A DNA stretch of 64,000 bases from Phoebastria nigripes (GCA_035582835.1 JAYKAV010002922.1:143487-207486); one strand, 5' to 3'; shown: positions 38,161 through 51,047, counted from the stretch's first letter. Notes: generated by a model from the letters alone, not told the origin. A program made the numbers and translations.

Positions 38161-41100
38161 CCAAATCTATATTGCATACCTTATGTTTATTTAAAAATGT
38201 AGATTTAATCTCTTTTTGTAACNCCGAATTTAACAACTTGATCTCTTTTAAGACTCTGAAAGTCTGCCAGATGATGTGTTTGAGATGGCATAGAAACNTT
38301 GGACTGAATTTAATAGACGTACGGCTACAATTTACACGGAGGGGTCTACGATGAGTATAAATTGCACTATTATGCCTCTGCTGGATTAAGACCTGAAGAT
38401 ATTCAACTAAACAGTGGAAAGGAAGGAGCTGGCGAAAGGTGAGCTAAAACAGTGGGGAAACAGATTTAAGAGAAGAAAAACCGGAGTCTTTGCACTAGGC
38501 TTGATGAACTTCTCACATGCCTTCATGCTAGTTCATTTTCTGATTTTTTTTTTGTTGAAGGAGAACGATCTTTCCCATCCCACTTCCTGAATTTGATACT
38601 GTTTTTGTTTAGCTTTCCTCTGCAATTTTGCCTGTACAAGTTTTTTTCTGCTTTTACAGGAATGCAGATCATTCCATCCCTTCCACCCTTCCCATAGTCT
38701 GGTACCTCCTCATACCTCTCCCAGCTCCTGAACTATTACTTCGTCTTATCTAAGTGAATTAGAAAATAGGTATTGACAATTTCTTACTTTCTTGAAGAAA
38801 ACCTGTAATTTAAAGAAAAAAAATTCTTTTGCGTTTGCTTTTAGAAATGTTTTACTATGGAGAGGAAGTGAAGTTCAAGCACATCTCCTGGCCCTCCTGC
38901 GTATTCTTTAATACCAAACAGTTTGAAGAAATGAACCACTACTGCAACCTACAGCTCTGTCGGATTAACAGAGAGGGCATTAAACACAACCTACAAAATA
39001 CCACAGAATTCTTTACATTGTTTCATGAAGGAAAACTCATTTCTTTGTTGTTTTAATTTCTGTGGAGACATTGCAAAGGATTCCTACCCCGAAACCCCTT
39101 CCTNGATCGGAGCCCTGCGGAGCTCCCTGTCCTTTGGGACAGCAGCAGCACCGCAAACTGTGAACCTTCCCCCTGCCTAAACGAGTCCCCTCCGTACCCA
39201 GTGCTGCCTGGGCAGAGAGGTCCTGGGGCGACAGCCAACGCACAAACTAGAGGAGAGCCGCTCAAGAAGAAGAGGAAAGGTGGCACAGGGGAAGAATAAG
39301 CCTGGCTTAAGCCCAGAGCTCAGAAGGGAGGAGGGTACGTGAGTGAGAGTTCAGAGATTTTCACAGCAGCAGAATTTTGGAAAGGTAGTATTATAGATTG
39401 CTCTATCTTAAAAATACTCTGCCAGGTGGTTTGGTCTATTTTGAAGACATTGTGCTACTTACACAGCACCGATTAGTCAACCTGTGAGCTCTCCCACTTC
39501 TTCCTTTGGAGATGCAGGTTACAGCTGGCACATGGATAACACGGATGGGAAGGTCTGACCGGGGGGGCTTTGACATCCCGAGCGTCACCCTCGGGACAGC
39601 CCGGGTCTGTCGCAGGGGCACTGAGACAATGAGATGGAATCAAAGCNATTGGAGCCACAGAACATGAGCACCCCGAGGGGAGACGGGGAGGGTGAAGTGA
39701 TGCTGATTTTCAGGTGTCAATGGAAATGTTTGAGACAATGTGATAAACGCATGGAGGAAGCATTGCTTCTGCAGTCACTGCGGTCTGACCCAAATGTGTG
39801 CAGGCACTGAAAGGGATGTTCGCAGCCGCTGCCCTCCACTGCTGCGCTGGCAGTAGTGTCGGGGCAACGTGATGAGCCAGCAAAAGAAACTGAATTGGCT
39901 TAAGACTGGCCTGAACAAAACAGTAACTGGTTTTCTGCCCCCTGAGCCAGCTCAGCGGGGAGTTAAGACAAAGGTGGGAGCGGGTGCACCGGCAGGATGA
40001 ATGGGGCGGGGGGGAAAAGGGGAAAAATCAGCACCCGTGCTTATGTTGGCTTGAGGCTCTCATGAAACCGTGCCCAGCAAAATGGGGGCAAATGCAGGCT
40101 GTAAAGAGAAAGCCAAGACAGCAGTGCCCTGTTGTTGAATACTAACACAAAAATGAGCTTCGACAACCAAAGTATTGGCTAGGGATGGCCGATCAGTAAA
40201 GGATGTAAGAGAAGATACATCATGGGGGAGGCTGAGATCTTAGGCTCCTTCCAAAACTGCTTAGGAATTCATGATGCTGACAAGTGGCAGAGGACAGCAA
40301 AAGAAGGCATGGCTTGTTCTTCCAGCACCGACCTGAAGGGCCACACGTCCCAGGTGTCAACTGATGGTGAGCCAAGAGTAAGGATCTTGGGGACAGAATA
40401 TCTTTAAGAAAAGTGACTTTTTATTTTAATTCTCTTTTAAAATCAGGAGTGATGCAGGCAATTGCAGTTTCAGAGAGTCAGGAATTCAAAAGAAACCAAA
40501 TCAAACCAGCCAAACAGCTAACCACCCACCCATCCACCTAGATCAACCGACCAAAGGTAAAACACATAAATCCCATGGCCAGCTGCCTTCTGCAGGAAAT
40601 GCAGAATTCATAATACATAAAAATAATGACACTCCAGGTAGGGCTACTTAAGTTTTTCTGGTGAAAAGTGGAGCTGAAATAGAGGCTTCATGGGGACTGG
40701 GGAAAAGCAGGCTTGCTGAATGATGTGGAACCTAAGTTATGAATGCTGAGCTTAAGAAATATGTAACAAACAACTGTCCAAGTAATAAAGCACAACTCAT
40801 CAGCTCCGTAAGCTTTCTAACTGTATAAGGTATAATTTGCTGCACTCTGCAGCTGTCTTTGCCTGCAGCACATCCTTTAGGGTGGGGATTTTCTATTATT
40901 TCTTTGAAAAGCACTTAACCAATTTGGCTTGCTACCACAATAATAGAGTAGGTAAAAAAAAGAAAAATATATTATTGTAAGATAAATGAAATCCACTGAG
41001 CTCTGTTTGCTATATTCCTTTTGTAGCTTGGATGGACTTTTTGGTTGGAGGACATCAGTGAATTAAATAATTTTTAATATGATGAAAAATCTCAAGGATC

Positions 41101-41365
41101 CAGCTAGCCATGGCTTAAAGGCTCTCAAAGTTTGGCTGAAAGACATGAAAAGATGCTGGGCGATAAAGAGCAAAGGTAAGTATACACAAAATCAGTGACT
41201 GCAAGTGGAAGAAAGATAAGTTCAAATTTGAAGTAGGGCTCTTTTAAAAAAGAGTCAGCACAATTAATCACTGCGACAGATTGTCAATGAAATGAGTGGC
41301 TTCTCCATCACAGTGTTCTCCGAAAGCTACATCTTCAGAGAAACAAAGTATTAGATTCAGCACAG

Positions 41366-41637
41366 GGATGAATAGGAGTAATGATTTTAAACTAAAAGAG
41401 GGGAGATTCAGACTAGATAGAAGGAAGAAATTGTTTACGCTGAGGGTGGTGAAACCCTGGCACAGGTTGCCCAGAGAGGTGGTCGATGCCCCNTCCCTGG
41501 AAACATCCAAGGTCAGGTTGGACGGGGCTCTGAGCAACCTGATCTGGTTGAAGATGTCCCTGCCCACGGCAGGGGGTTGGACTGGATGNCCTTTAAAGGT
41601 CCCTTCCAAGCCAAACCATCTGTGATTCGATGAATAG
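41366..41637 (+). mobile_element. CR1 LINE 3' end, part of tail-to-tail pair
   Basis: Starts near 'aatgattttaaactaaaaga' and encodes RFRLDRRKKLFTLRVVKPWH, then LPREVVDA and LETSKVRLDGALSNLIW. It ends at 'ctgtgattcgatgaatag'. It is the same subfamily as, and nearly identical to, the copy at 19995-20275, in the opposite orientation. It is followed directly by a pentanucleotide satellite. Confidence 0.94.
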
Positions 41638-41710
41638 GGTAGAATAGAATAGGATAGGATAAGACAGGAAAGGATAGGATAGGACAGGACAGGACAGGAC
41701 AGACTAGACT
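41638..41710. repeat. Degenerate pentanucleotide satellite (ATAGG/ACAGG)n
   Basis: About 14 pentamer units drifting from agaat through aggat to aggac. It sits exactly between the 3' ends of two CR1 copies that face each other, so it probably grew from their terminal short tandem repeats (inference). Confidence 0.93.
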
Positions 41711-41860
41711 ATTTCAGTTGGAAGGGACCTGCAACAATCATCTAGCCCAACCGACCGATCACTTCAGGGTTGACCAAAAGTTAAAGCGTATTATTAAGGG
41801 CATTGTCCAAATGCCTCTTAAATGTCCAAATGCCTGGACACTGGTGTGAGATGACAGAGA
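41711..41860 (-). mobile_element. CR1 LINE 3' end, second partner of tail-to-tail pair
   Basis: Reads atttcagttggaagggacct and then caatcatctagcccaaccg, with 'cattgtccaaatgcctctta' about 80 bp later. These are antisense blocks of a CR1 3' UTR of a different subfamily from its partner. A 13-base piece (aaatgcctcttaa, then tgtccaaatgcct) is locally duplicated at 41807-41837. Fades near 41860. Confidence 0.85.
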
Positions 41861-43616
41861 AGATGCTCTAACGGTCTCTTCTGGTCCTGAAGGCTCTACT
41901 CCCCTGACAGGAGAGGGGCCGTGAGGAGCATAAGAACAGCAGCTGGGCCAGAAGAGCAGTCCTGTACCTTGTCTCCCACAGCAGCCAGGAGCAGATGCAA
42001 ACAGCAGAACAGAAGAGAGAAAGCAAGCGGTGGTTCTTACAGGAAATGCTGTCCGCAAGTGAGATTTACTGTTACCTCAATCGGTCAGAAACAGGGANGG
42101 TCTGCAAGGGCTGGAGTACACTGAGGATCTCCACACAGCCCGCCAAAAGCAGACAGATACACTGTTATATGAGATTTTGTGGGGCGAGGGGTGAAGATCA
42201 AAAGAAGTGACAATGGAGCACAGATCTCACCAGTCTCTCATGCCGACTGGGAAGACACTCCCATGCACAATGAAACTAGGATTTAAATTATTTTCTTCGC
42301 NTTTGGCTCCTTCTAGGAGTACGCTGTCACTCTGGTAACAGTACCAAGTGATTTTTTTAAATTTAAAGACCTAAAAGACTGAGAACCTCTACTCCAACTG
42401 GTTGTAACATGGCAGCTATGAGCTACGTACAGTATTTCAATCTGTCATATACCCTTCAAGAGGCACTCTTTTGTATCTCAAAATCCTATGATTACNGTAA
42501 TTGAGTGAAAGTGAGACTCTGAAATTCCTTGGGTTTTATTGTCTTATGGACAATATTATGGGCTTTCAGTTCATAGCAGGTGATAGCAGACAACAGTGAT
42601 TCACTACCAAGGAAAAAACCTGACTTTCCGCAGAGATCTAGACAGCCAGAATGCACTTCATCGATACAGCAGTGGAATATAGATTTCTTCGTGACAGAGT
42701 GATGAAATAGGACTCTAAAAATATTAATCAGAGGATGACAACATGGATGGAGCAAGGCCTTTACATATAGCCTCCAGATCACTAAACCTCCTTTTCCTTT
42801 CCAGCACAGCTCTGGCTCTGTAAAGGCATAATTTAATTAGGTGCAAAAGTGGAATACGGAAAACCTCCTGGCTATGTCCTGTGATGAAATGGGAGAGCTG
42901 CGCTTTGGGGCTTTAGGGTAAAATTTCTCTACATAGACACAGACATGAGATATAAATGTGCACTAACACTAAAGCTGAGATAAAAGAAATTANTTCTTCA
43001 AAGCATTAACATTTTTTGGAAAGGCACAGAAAGAAACAGTCATATTAAGCAGGTCATGTTGATGGGATTGAAAGCTTGCTTGTTTAGCCGAGGTAACAAA
43101 GACAGTGACAGGAGGATGGGACATCTGTCTGCGACTGCGTTTGGGGTGGAGAGGTAAAAGCAATAAGGAGAAAGAAGAACAGTCAGAGTTACAGGGCAAT
43201 GTTGGCACGAGAACTAATGGGTATGAGCTGGCTGTGAAAAAATTTAAGGTGGAAATTAGACAGTTTCCTACTGGTGAAAGACGAGATTCCAGAGTGGTCA
43301 TGGAGAGAAAAATTATCTAACCGGTTTGGAACGATGTTAATCCGTTCACGTAAGGGATTCTGTAACACAGCGAATGCAACAGGGTGGGACTGGACGCAAA
43401 CTGATCCCTTCCCATCTGATGTTTTCCCCTGTGCATATTCGTGTGTGCATGCGTGCATACATGTTTGTGTATTTTCAGAAGATTTCGGAGAATACGAAAT
43501 ACATTTCCCTTTATTTGCCAACGGAGGCCAAATACCTTTGATTGGAACATCACTCCCCAGAGGAAGCAGCGTTACTGTACCCGTCCCTGCTCCAGGAACG
43601 CTTTCCTAACACTAAC

Positions 43617-43706
43617 CGTGCACCGCTCTGCAGCCGGTTCACGTAGGTTGCTATCAGTGCATGCTCGTCAGCTAATCGGCTGGCAGTATCCAGGTTGCAC
43701 TGTAAC
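43617..43706 (-). CDS. DTNB: DTNB internal coding exon, first syntrophin-binding motif
   Basis: This 90-nt minus-strand exon starts after ctactag, completes the Arg codon from the previous exon, and encodes LQCNLDTAS followed by RLADEHALIATYVNRLQSGA, ending CG| before donor gttagtg. The ADEHALI..YV.RLQ core is the first of two tandem helical syntrophin-binding motifs in dystrobrevins. The spelling (ALI, RLQ, then ARVLDSP across the junction) fits beta rather than alpha, which has a different loop here. The exon is exactly 30 codons in phase 2-2, so skipping keeps the frame (the junction Arg would become Ser). In alpha-dystrobrevin the corresponding exon is known to be alternatively spliced, changing the number of syntrophins bound; regulation of this bird exon is inference. 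The first ten residues diverge from mammalian DTNB more than the rest. Confidence 0.95.
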
Positions 43707-46700
43707 CTAGTAGCAATGAAGGCAAAAGAGAGCAAACAAAACAGGACATAAATACAAAGCAAATAATTAATGAATGTTAACGAAACAAACAGTTAAAAAT
43801 TAAAACAAACAGATGAGTAATTTAAAATGTAAATACGTTTCTGCAAGTCACATGAAAAGGATACCTTCTGCAGTTAAAGATTAAAACACAGATTAGAGAC
43901 ACGTTTGGGTACCTAAATACGCAATCAATACAGCTGTGGAGCTTGCCTGAGCCTGCTGTCGCTCCGGGAGAGCGGGACCGCCCTAAGCGACACGATCGAG
44001 AGCATCGGGCAGCCTCCGATTGCAGCAGTGACATTTCCACCAGGATCCGCGGTCTTCAGGGAGCCGCTGGGAACGGACTGCGGAGCACAACCAGAGCCAC
44101 CGCGGCTGGGGGGCGGGGAGCCTCCAACCTGGACAGAACTTACCCTTCTGCTGTCAAACAGCTCCAAAAATAACCCAAACCACACGGGGTTGCAGTTCTA
44201 TTGCTATGTCTAAAATCAGAACTGAAAGCATCCAGTCCCTTCTCTTTCTCTCGTAATAATAAATGAAAATAGGAGGAAAGTGATAAAAAACTAAAAAATT
44301 AGTGGTTGGTATCAACAGAACTACCCTCTAACAGGGATTCATTAAATGACGACGTATTTTTTTTGTTTTGAGGACTCATAAAAATAAAGCTACTATAGTC
44401 TGGAATATTTCTATGACTAGAGATTGAATGCAAGAAATATTTGTCAGAAGTAATCCCACATAAATAACTACTTGTCTATATGGCCCAATCAAAACATGGT
44501 GGTTTCTACCACGCTTGCGACAGCAGCATCTCAAAAACCCTGGGAGAACACAGCAAAATGGTTCTTTTTTTATCCCAGGCATTGCACACAAAGGCAGCAA
44601 CATTTTCTTCTCCAACCCAAAAGAGCGATACACCAACTCTGCTATGTTAGATTTCCTCCACATCCACGTGAAGTTTTGCCTACAGGACTCCAGTCTGCTG
44701 TTCCACCGCATGACATGGTGCACGTGTAGAGAAAGCACCACTCTGCTGGGAGATGAAAAGTCCCGTGCAGATAGGAGATCAGATTGTTACCTAAAAAATG
44801 ATTCTCGAACACGTATCACCATTATTTTAGCATAATATGCATTTCTTCCTAAAACACAAGTGTATGAAAAATTCTGTTTTCATTTCTATGTCAGCTTTTC
44901 AAGCCGCTCTCTCAATTTATAAACTGCAGTTAATTCCTTCTCCACACATGTCCAGGAAGTATTTGTTTCAGAAGCTTTTATAAACATGGCATTTATTGCT
45001 TTCAGCATCAATATACCGATACTATGAAAACAGAATTCACATTTTTTAGACATACAAACTCTTTTCTTCTCTGTTACGTGCAGCAACATGTCAGAGAAGT
45101 CTGCCAGAAGCAGAATAAGACCTTATAAAAAAGAGGCAAAATGGAATTACCCACGTCAACCCCTCCAGGCAACGAACAACCTTTGCAATAATGGGTTTGT
45201 AATAAGAAAGAGACTTAACATTAACCACTGCACAGAAGAATTTTTAAGCAATCTACACTTCGTGAAGCCTGACTACTGGCAAGTGCTGAAAAGCTTTATT
45301 TTAGATATGCTTTATAGCAGGCACATTGCTGCAACCACAACAGTTAAGATTCCAGGACCTTTTTCATTATAACTCATTACACATGCTCTTTTGAAAAGGA
45401 AAAAGCCCAGCAGAAATGACCACGTTTTTAACTCAAAATGGGAGTAGCTTTAACAGTGATTAGCATTCCTGGTTTTGGAAGAAAAAGAAGAGTTAGATTA
45501 AATTAACNGGCATCTGAACACCATTCCTAGCACGTATCCGATTTTTCATCCACGTTTGTAACACAGGTAAGCTTGCTGCTGGTAGCCCAGCCCCCTCCAG
45601 GGCATCGCTCAGCAGCCTCCAAACCTCAGAAAACCACAGAACGCAGAATTACGGCGCACGCTGACAACCTCCTCTCTGCCTCCTCCCAGGATGGCACTAA
45701 GGGAGTAGCAATCACCTGCATGTTTTCTGGCTGCTTTACTTTGCTAGGTACAGCTATATGGAATCACGGAAAGAGTAAAGGTACCGTCAGATCAGGTTTT
45801 TGATTACAGGAGAGCTGGAGAAAGAGGGTCACCGGGGGGGAAGCCCACTGCTCGTGACAAATCTGTCACCAAAAGAAGTGGATGCACCCCGGGAAGAATC
45901 CATCGCTGTGTTTGGCAGGCTGTGTCAACTACAGCGCGCAGGTATTTTCTCCTCGAGGAGAATATCTAAGTGTAGCAGGCAGGAGAAAGTGCAGGGCTTA
46001 GTGGCATTCTGTGGCTTTCACTGGGGTATTGTAAAAATCTTGTAGGTATGCGTGTGGCTTTCATAGAGCAAAATTAAAATATAAAAGCTAGTGTAGGTAA
46101 TCCTAATCTGCAAAACTCACATAAACACAAGCTTCGTGGTTCAGAAGAAAGCATTAAACTCATATCCACTGTCCTAGGACCTTCCTGGCTGAACATGCCG
46201 CTCTGTTTGCAAAAGGCAGACTGCGTTTGTCCCCTAAAGCAGAGCCATCGTGGCGGCGCTGGCTCATTATTCAAAGAAAGCAGAATTTAAGTTATGCTGA
46301 CATGTACCTTTAACTCTCGTTTCCAAAGGGTTTGCCTTTTACTGAATTCAGCTCCCCTGGGAAAGCCTGAGATAACTATGGACAAGCTTAATTCTTTGTA
46401 AATGTTGTCAGTATAATACCTACTGAGTGTTTGTATAGCAACTACTGCTCATTCAAAGCAGCTGTAGCATGCTAATTTACAGCTAAGCAGCAGTGCAGAT
46501 GGCAAAAAGTAGAAGCAATACATGACAGCACTATCGACAGGACAGGAAAAGAAATCACAAACCTAGTACACATACCTAGATCTTAAAAATTTATTTCACG
46601 TTGGCCTCAGTTAAGGTGCAAAATTGTGTGGCATGTCCCTCTGCTTCCCTGTCCCACCCAGCAATGTTCCCCGTGGCACGTAACGAAATCTGCAACATCA

Positions 46701-46856
46701 CCAGCCTACCTCCTCTCGTCTTCCTATGAAGCGACCAGCATCTCAGTAATACCACTGCGCCCCAGCTGCTCCCGGCGCCTTCGGCTGCTGCGTGCCCCGC
46801 TTCGCAGGCAGGGATTTACTCGAAGGCCACTCGCACACTGGAAACGCTGAGCAAGG

Positions 46857-47590
46857 TGTGGGCTGAGCCGGGGATTGCCTGGGATGGGGATCGCCTGGGA
46901 TGGGGATCACCTGGGCTGAGCTGGGGATCNNNNNNNNNNNNNNNNNNNNNNNNNNNNNNNNNNNNNNNNNNNNNNNNNNNNNNNNNNNNNNNNNNNNNNN
47001 NNNNNNNNNNNNNNNNNNNNNNNNNNNNNNNNNNNNNNNNNNNNNNNNNNNNNNNNNNNNNNNNNNNNNNNNNNNNNNNNNNNNNNNNNNNNNNNNNNNN
47101 NNNNNNNNNNNNNNNNNNNNNNNNNNNNNNNNNNNNNNNNNNNNNNNNNNNNNNNNNNNNNNNNNNNNNNNNNNNNNNNNNNNNNNNNNNNNNNNNNNNN
47201 NNNNNNNNNNNNNNNNNNNNNNNNNNNNNNNNNNNNNNNNNNNNNNNNNNNNNNNNNNNNNNNNNNNNNNNNNNNNNNNNNNNNNNNNNNNNNNNNNNNN
47301 NNNNNNNNNNNNNNNNNNNNNNNNNNNNNNNNNNNNNNNNNNNNNNNNNNNNNNNNNNNNNNNNNNNNNNNNNNNNNNNNNNNNNNNNNNNNNNNNNNNN
47401 NNNNNNNNNNNNNNNNNNNNNNNNNNNNNNNNNNNNNNNNNNNNNNNNNNNNNNNNNNNNNNNNNNNNNNNNNNNNNNNNNNNNNNNNNNNNNNNNNNNN
47501 NNNNNNNNNNNNNNNNNNNNNNNNNNNNNNNNNNNNTGGGGATCGCCTGGGCTGAGCTGGGGATCGCCTGGGCTGAGCTGGGGATCGCCG
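46857..47590. repeat. GC-rich 21-bp minisatellite with assembly gap
   Basis: Both flanks of a 607-base N run (46930-47536) carry the same tandem unit, 21 bp long, of the form gggctgagctgggg + atcgcct. A 16-bp variant that lacks five bases (gggatggggatcgcct) occurs twice on the left. Because 21 is divisible by three, open frames run through on both strands; these are not genes. The gap length may be an estimate rather than a measurement. Confidence 0.95.
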
Positions 47591-48384
47591 CCTCCCCACT
47601 CCCAGACGGCTTCTCACCTCTCCCCATCGCACCCCAAGGCTGCTGACTCGTCTCCTTCCCTCTCCCCACCTCATCCAGGGATGTCATACATCGTAATTCT
47701 GTATTCACTTGCTTTCAGATGTTTAAATGCNTATAATCCTCTACCTCTACATTTCTGGTGTTTTGAGGTTTAAGTGTAGTCACTCTGTATTTTGGAAGGC
47801 TATTAGATACCCTTGATGAACTAGCATGGTATTAAAAATGTTCTGAGGCATTTCATTTCCTTGGATGAGAGAAAGCCCTGTAATATCTCTGTTCATCACA
47901 GCCCAGCTCCATCCTTCTTCATTACCCCTGGCTCTTTTCTGAACGCCATCTCACCAGACCCGGGCTTCACCCAGCCCTGCTGCACCACACAACCATGACA
48001 CAGCTCTCGGTCACCAGCCACCGAGTCACAGCTCCCAAGGACACTCTGATAACCGCATGTGTTGATTAGAACAAATTCTCCTCTCTGGCCTTGATAAATG
48101 CAGTTCTGACCTTCTCTATTCTTTTTTTTCCCATCACTTGTACATCAAAAGGCAATTTTGGAGTAGCCCAAGCCAATTGTGAATTTGGATAGAATTTGCT
48201 GAATAATTTTAAGCAAATTGAAAATAACAAAAACTTAGGAATCGCTTCTCCATATTGCTCAAGCCATGTTGCTAGTGGACGTTTAGTCTCCTGTTGAAGT
48301 TGTTTCATCTAACACACTGAGATATACTCTTTAAATTAAAGAAAATCAGAACGGCTCTATGGCTTGGTAATTAATTTACTAGAA

Positions 48385-48480
48385 CTGTGATGTGGAAAGG
48401 ACCTCTGCAGGTCTCCAGTCCACCCCTCTCCTCAAAGGGGGATCAAACGGATGAGATGTTTTCCTAAACCGTTCCTAGAA
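48385..48480 (-). mobile_element. CR1-type LINE tail, diverged
   Basis: 'gatgtggaaaggacctctgc' and 'ggtctccagtccacccctct' followed by 'caaagggggatcaaacg' match antisense blocks of a CR1 3' UTR. It is older than the other tails. It may belong to the same element as 48870-49440. Confidence 0.7.
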
Positions 48481-48869
48481 AGTGTACTGCCGTACTGCGT
48501 AACCTGGTCTGAAACGGATCTGCAGCACTCAGCAAACCTCTAGACCTGCCGTTTCCACCACTCATCTGAAACCTCCATTGCTGAGAACTGAATCTGGTGC
48601 TTCTCCTCCCCGGGTGGCCACCGAGTCCTCTCACCAATCCCTTGCCCATGGGGACCGCACTAAGANCTCTGCCAAAGCAGAAGACTCTCCTTCTCTAGAA
48701 GGTCAAGCTGTCGATACCATCAGCTGCTTCTGGACTTGCGATGCGTCTACAGCCTTCTTAGCTATCCAAAAGTCAAGACAGCACATCAGGTGGAAGCCAC
48801 CGCTACTGAATCATTGTCTGAGCTGTCCTAGACATGGTGCTCCTGTTACCACAAACCCCAATCACATTG

Positions 48870-49440
48870 TCATCTCCTTTTCTGTGGGAGTTTTGTTGAT
48901 TTGCATTCAGCTCCTAATCCACTACAATTCCCCAGTCACTTTTCAGCAATAGGCATGTCTAGTCAGTCATTCTCTACTTCGTATTCATGCATTTTATTTT
49001 ACTTTCTGTCGCTCGAAGCTGTCTTTATTAATTTCATCTTATTGATCTACAGGACCATTCTGAATTAGAGGCTTGCCCTCTGAAGAATCTCCAGTACCTC
49101 CCTTGCGTAGTGTCGGTATGAAATTTATGTACACGTCTTCCCCATTTCATCGTGCAAGCTGCCAAGGAATAAATCGANTAACGCTGAACTGGGAACAGAC
49201 CCTGTGGGATCCCACCTGACACGTGCTCCCTCTTTGGTAGGAAAATATTGATATTTTCTTTCTCTGACTGTAATTTTTCAACTGGTGTTGCACCCACATA
49301 ACAGCAGTTTCAACCAGTCCACGTTTACCCAGTTTATTTATGAAAATACCATATGGGATAGTGTCAAAAGCTTTATGAGTCAATACATTTTAAATTAGTG
49401 CTTCCCCCTCCTTCACGAGGCCACCCACCCAGGCACCCAA
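48870..49440 (-). mobile_element. Ancient CR1-type LINE, reverse transcriptase palm region
   Basis: On the minus strand, 49383 to 49150 encodes KAFDTIPYGIFINKLGKRGL, then WVQHQLKNY, equivalent to the SKAFDxVxxxILxxKLxxxGL and WxxxWLxxR boxes of CR1 ORF2. A frame change is followed by GGIPQGLFPVQR, equivalent to [12 protein letters not shown]. Further on, 'aatttcatcttattgatcta' and 'gaccattctgaattagagg' (49031-49071) are antisense of the palm-thumb region. Non-functional. Confidence 0.82.
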
Positions 49441-51047
49441 TTTCCATTCTTTGATGATATAGATGGGTCAGCTATTTTTATTCCCTACTCCCCTACGTGG
49501 GTATGGACCGATTGTTTTATGACGCGTTCAGGAATCTGAAGGTATCCCTTCGACTTTCAGACACGTATTTCAGCAAAAATACTTCTTTATATAGCCTGAG
49601 AGCAGAGAAACAGCAATGTCGTCTCTTGACACCACAACGCCACNCCCTCTCCTGTCTCCTTTTTTTTCATGATTAAAATATAACTGGATCGGTTCCTTGA
49701 CTGTATGGAAAAAGGCCCACGGCCCGCGGTGCCTGTACCACTAAGGGATGGCCGGCCGGCGGGGACAGGGACACTTCGGGGTGGTTCTGCAGATGCAGCC
49801 ACAAACACACCAACAGCCACCATACGCAAAGCCAGGTTACACCAGGCAAAGCAACAGTCAAAAGATAGCAAGAAATAACATTAACCATGTTCCTTCTGAG
49901 GGAAGGAGGGGAGCAGTATTAAGTGGGAAGAGAAAAATGAGGTCAGAGGAATCTGCAGAGAGCTGCAGGACCCTCCTCGTCCTGCTTCTCAGCAGTGACG
50001 GTTGAAGGTTTGGGTCTGGGTGCTCAGTCATGCCTGGGGCTCGAAGACGTAACTGCACGTCAGCGAGAACGGGGTTTGAACGGTTTGTTGGCTCCTGCCC
50101 CAAATTTTACACACTAAGACTTGGCTCTGCAGCTTTATAAGCAACTCAATAAATTACTAAGGTATTTAAATGGTGCTTTTGGTGTCTCAAATTAATTTCT
50201 GTTCTGAAAATCTACCAGGAAAGCCAAGTAAAATAGACAATTTATTGAAAATCATGTCATTTGTCATTTGTCTACAGCAAGAAATCCCTGCAAATTTCTA
50301 CTATGCTGGCTCACAACATTGCAAATCTTTACAAAATTGCACACTGCTGCTCTGGCTACTGAGAAGGGAAAGAGCTTTTGAAAGAGTTGCCAGGACGTAA
50401 TCTAGAGGGATCTCTTGTTTTCTGTCACATTACTTTCCCCCATGATTGATTTAAATAGATGTTAAGGTCAAAAAGGATAATTGCCACCATTCTCTGCATA
50501 ATACAGACTATGAAATTTAGCACAGTAATTTCTGAATCAAAGCCATGCTTCTGACTGACCTGCAGCGCTCTGTTCAGACAGTGATGTCATCTGGCTTAGA
50601 GATTTAAAGTCATGGGGAAGCCACCACTTTCCTTGAACACTCTAAACAACCTTTTAATTTCTTCAGACCCCTACCTCCGGCTGTCATATGCAGGAAAGAC
50701 GATGGGGCGTATATCCAAGCTGAAAATCACACCATATAATTACACAGGGAAATGTAATGCAGTCCAACAGCAGCAGCATGCCGGATGGTCATCATTAAAG
50801 CAGAGGATACAGGGAAAAAACATGATCTTGTAACACTTGAATTTAAAGAGATACAGGACAGGGAGGAATGAAGAGCCAGCAAAGTGGCTGCAGAAGGACA
50901 GCAGTGATAAAAACCATTTGAGTATGTACGCTGCTGTTAAGTTACTTCAAAAAAAATCAAAATCTTCGTCAGGAAACTTATACCAAACGTGGAAGAACAT
51001 GTGGAAGCGTAAAAACAGACGACTTGAACAAAACGAAAGTATCAGCA

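Larger units (their letters stand above)
36559..43616 (-). other. DTNB: DTNB intron (7.1 kb) between the two syntrophin-binding exons
   Basis: This intron separates the two homologous syntrophin-motif exons. It contains a 30-bp tandem duplication (38101-38160) and the tail-to-tail CR1 pair with pentanucleotide satellite (41366-41860). The remaining sequence, including the GC-richer stretch at 37.0-37.4 and 39.0-39.7 kb, shows no recognisable gene or repeat. Confidence 0.85.

Noticed and set aside
46743..47773. Long open frames of 248-321 codons on both strands
   Set aside because: They consist mostly of N bases inside the 21-bp minisatellite. The unit length is a multiple of three, so frames stay open by arithmetic.
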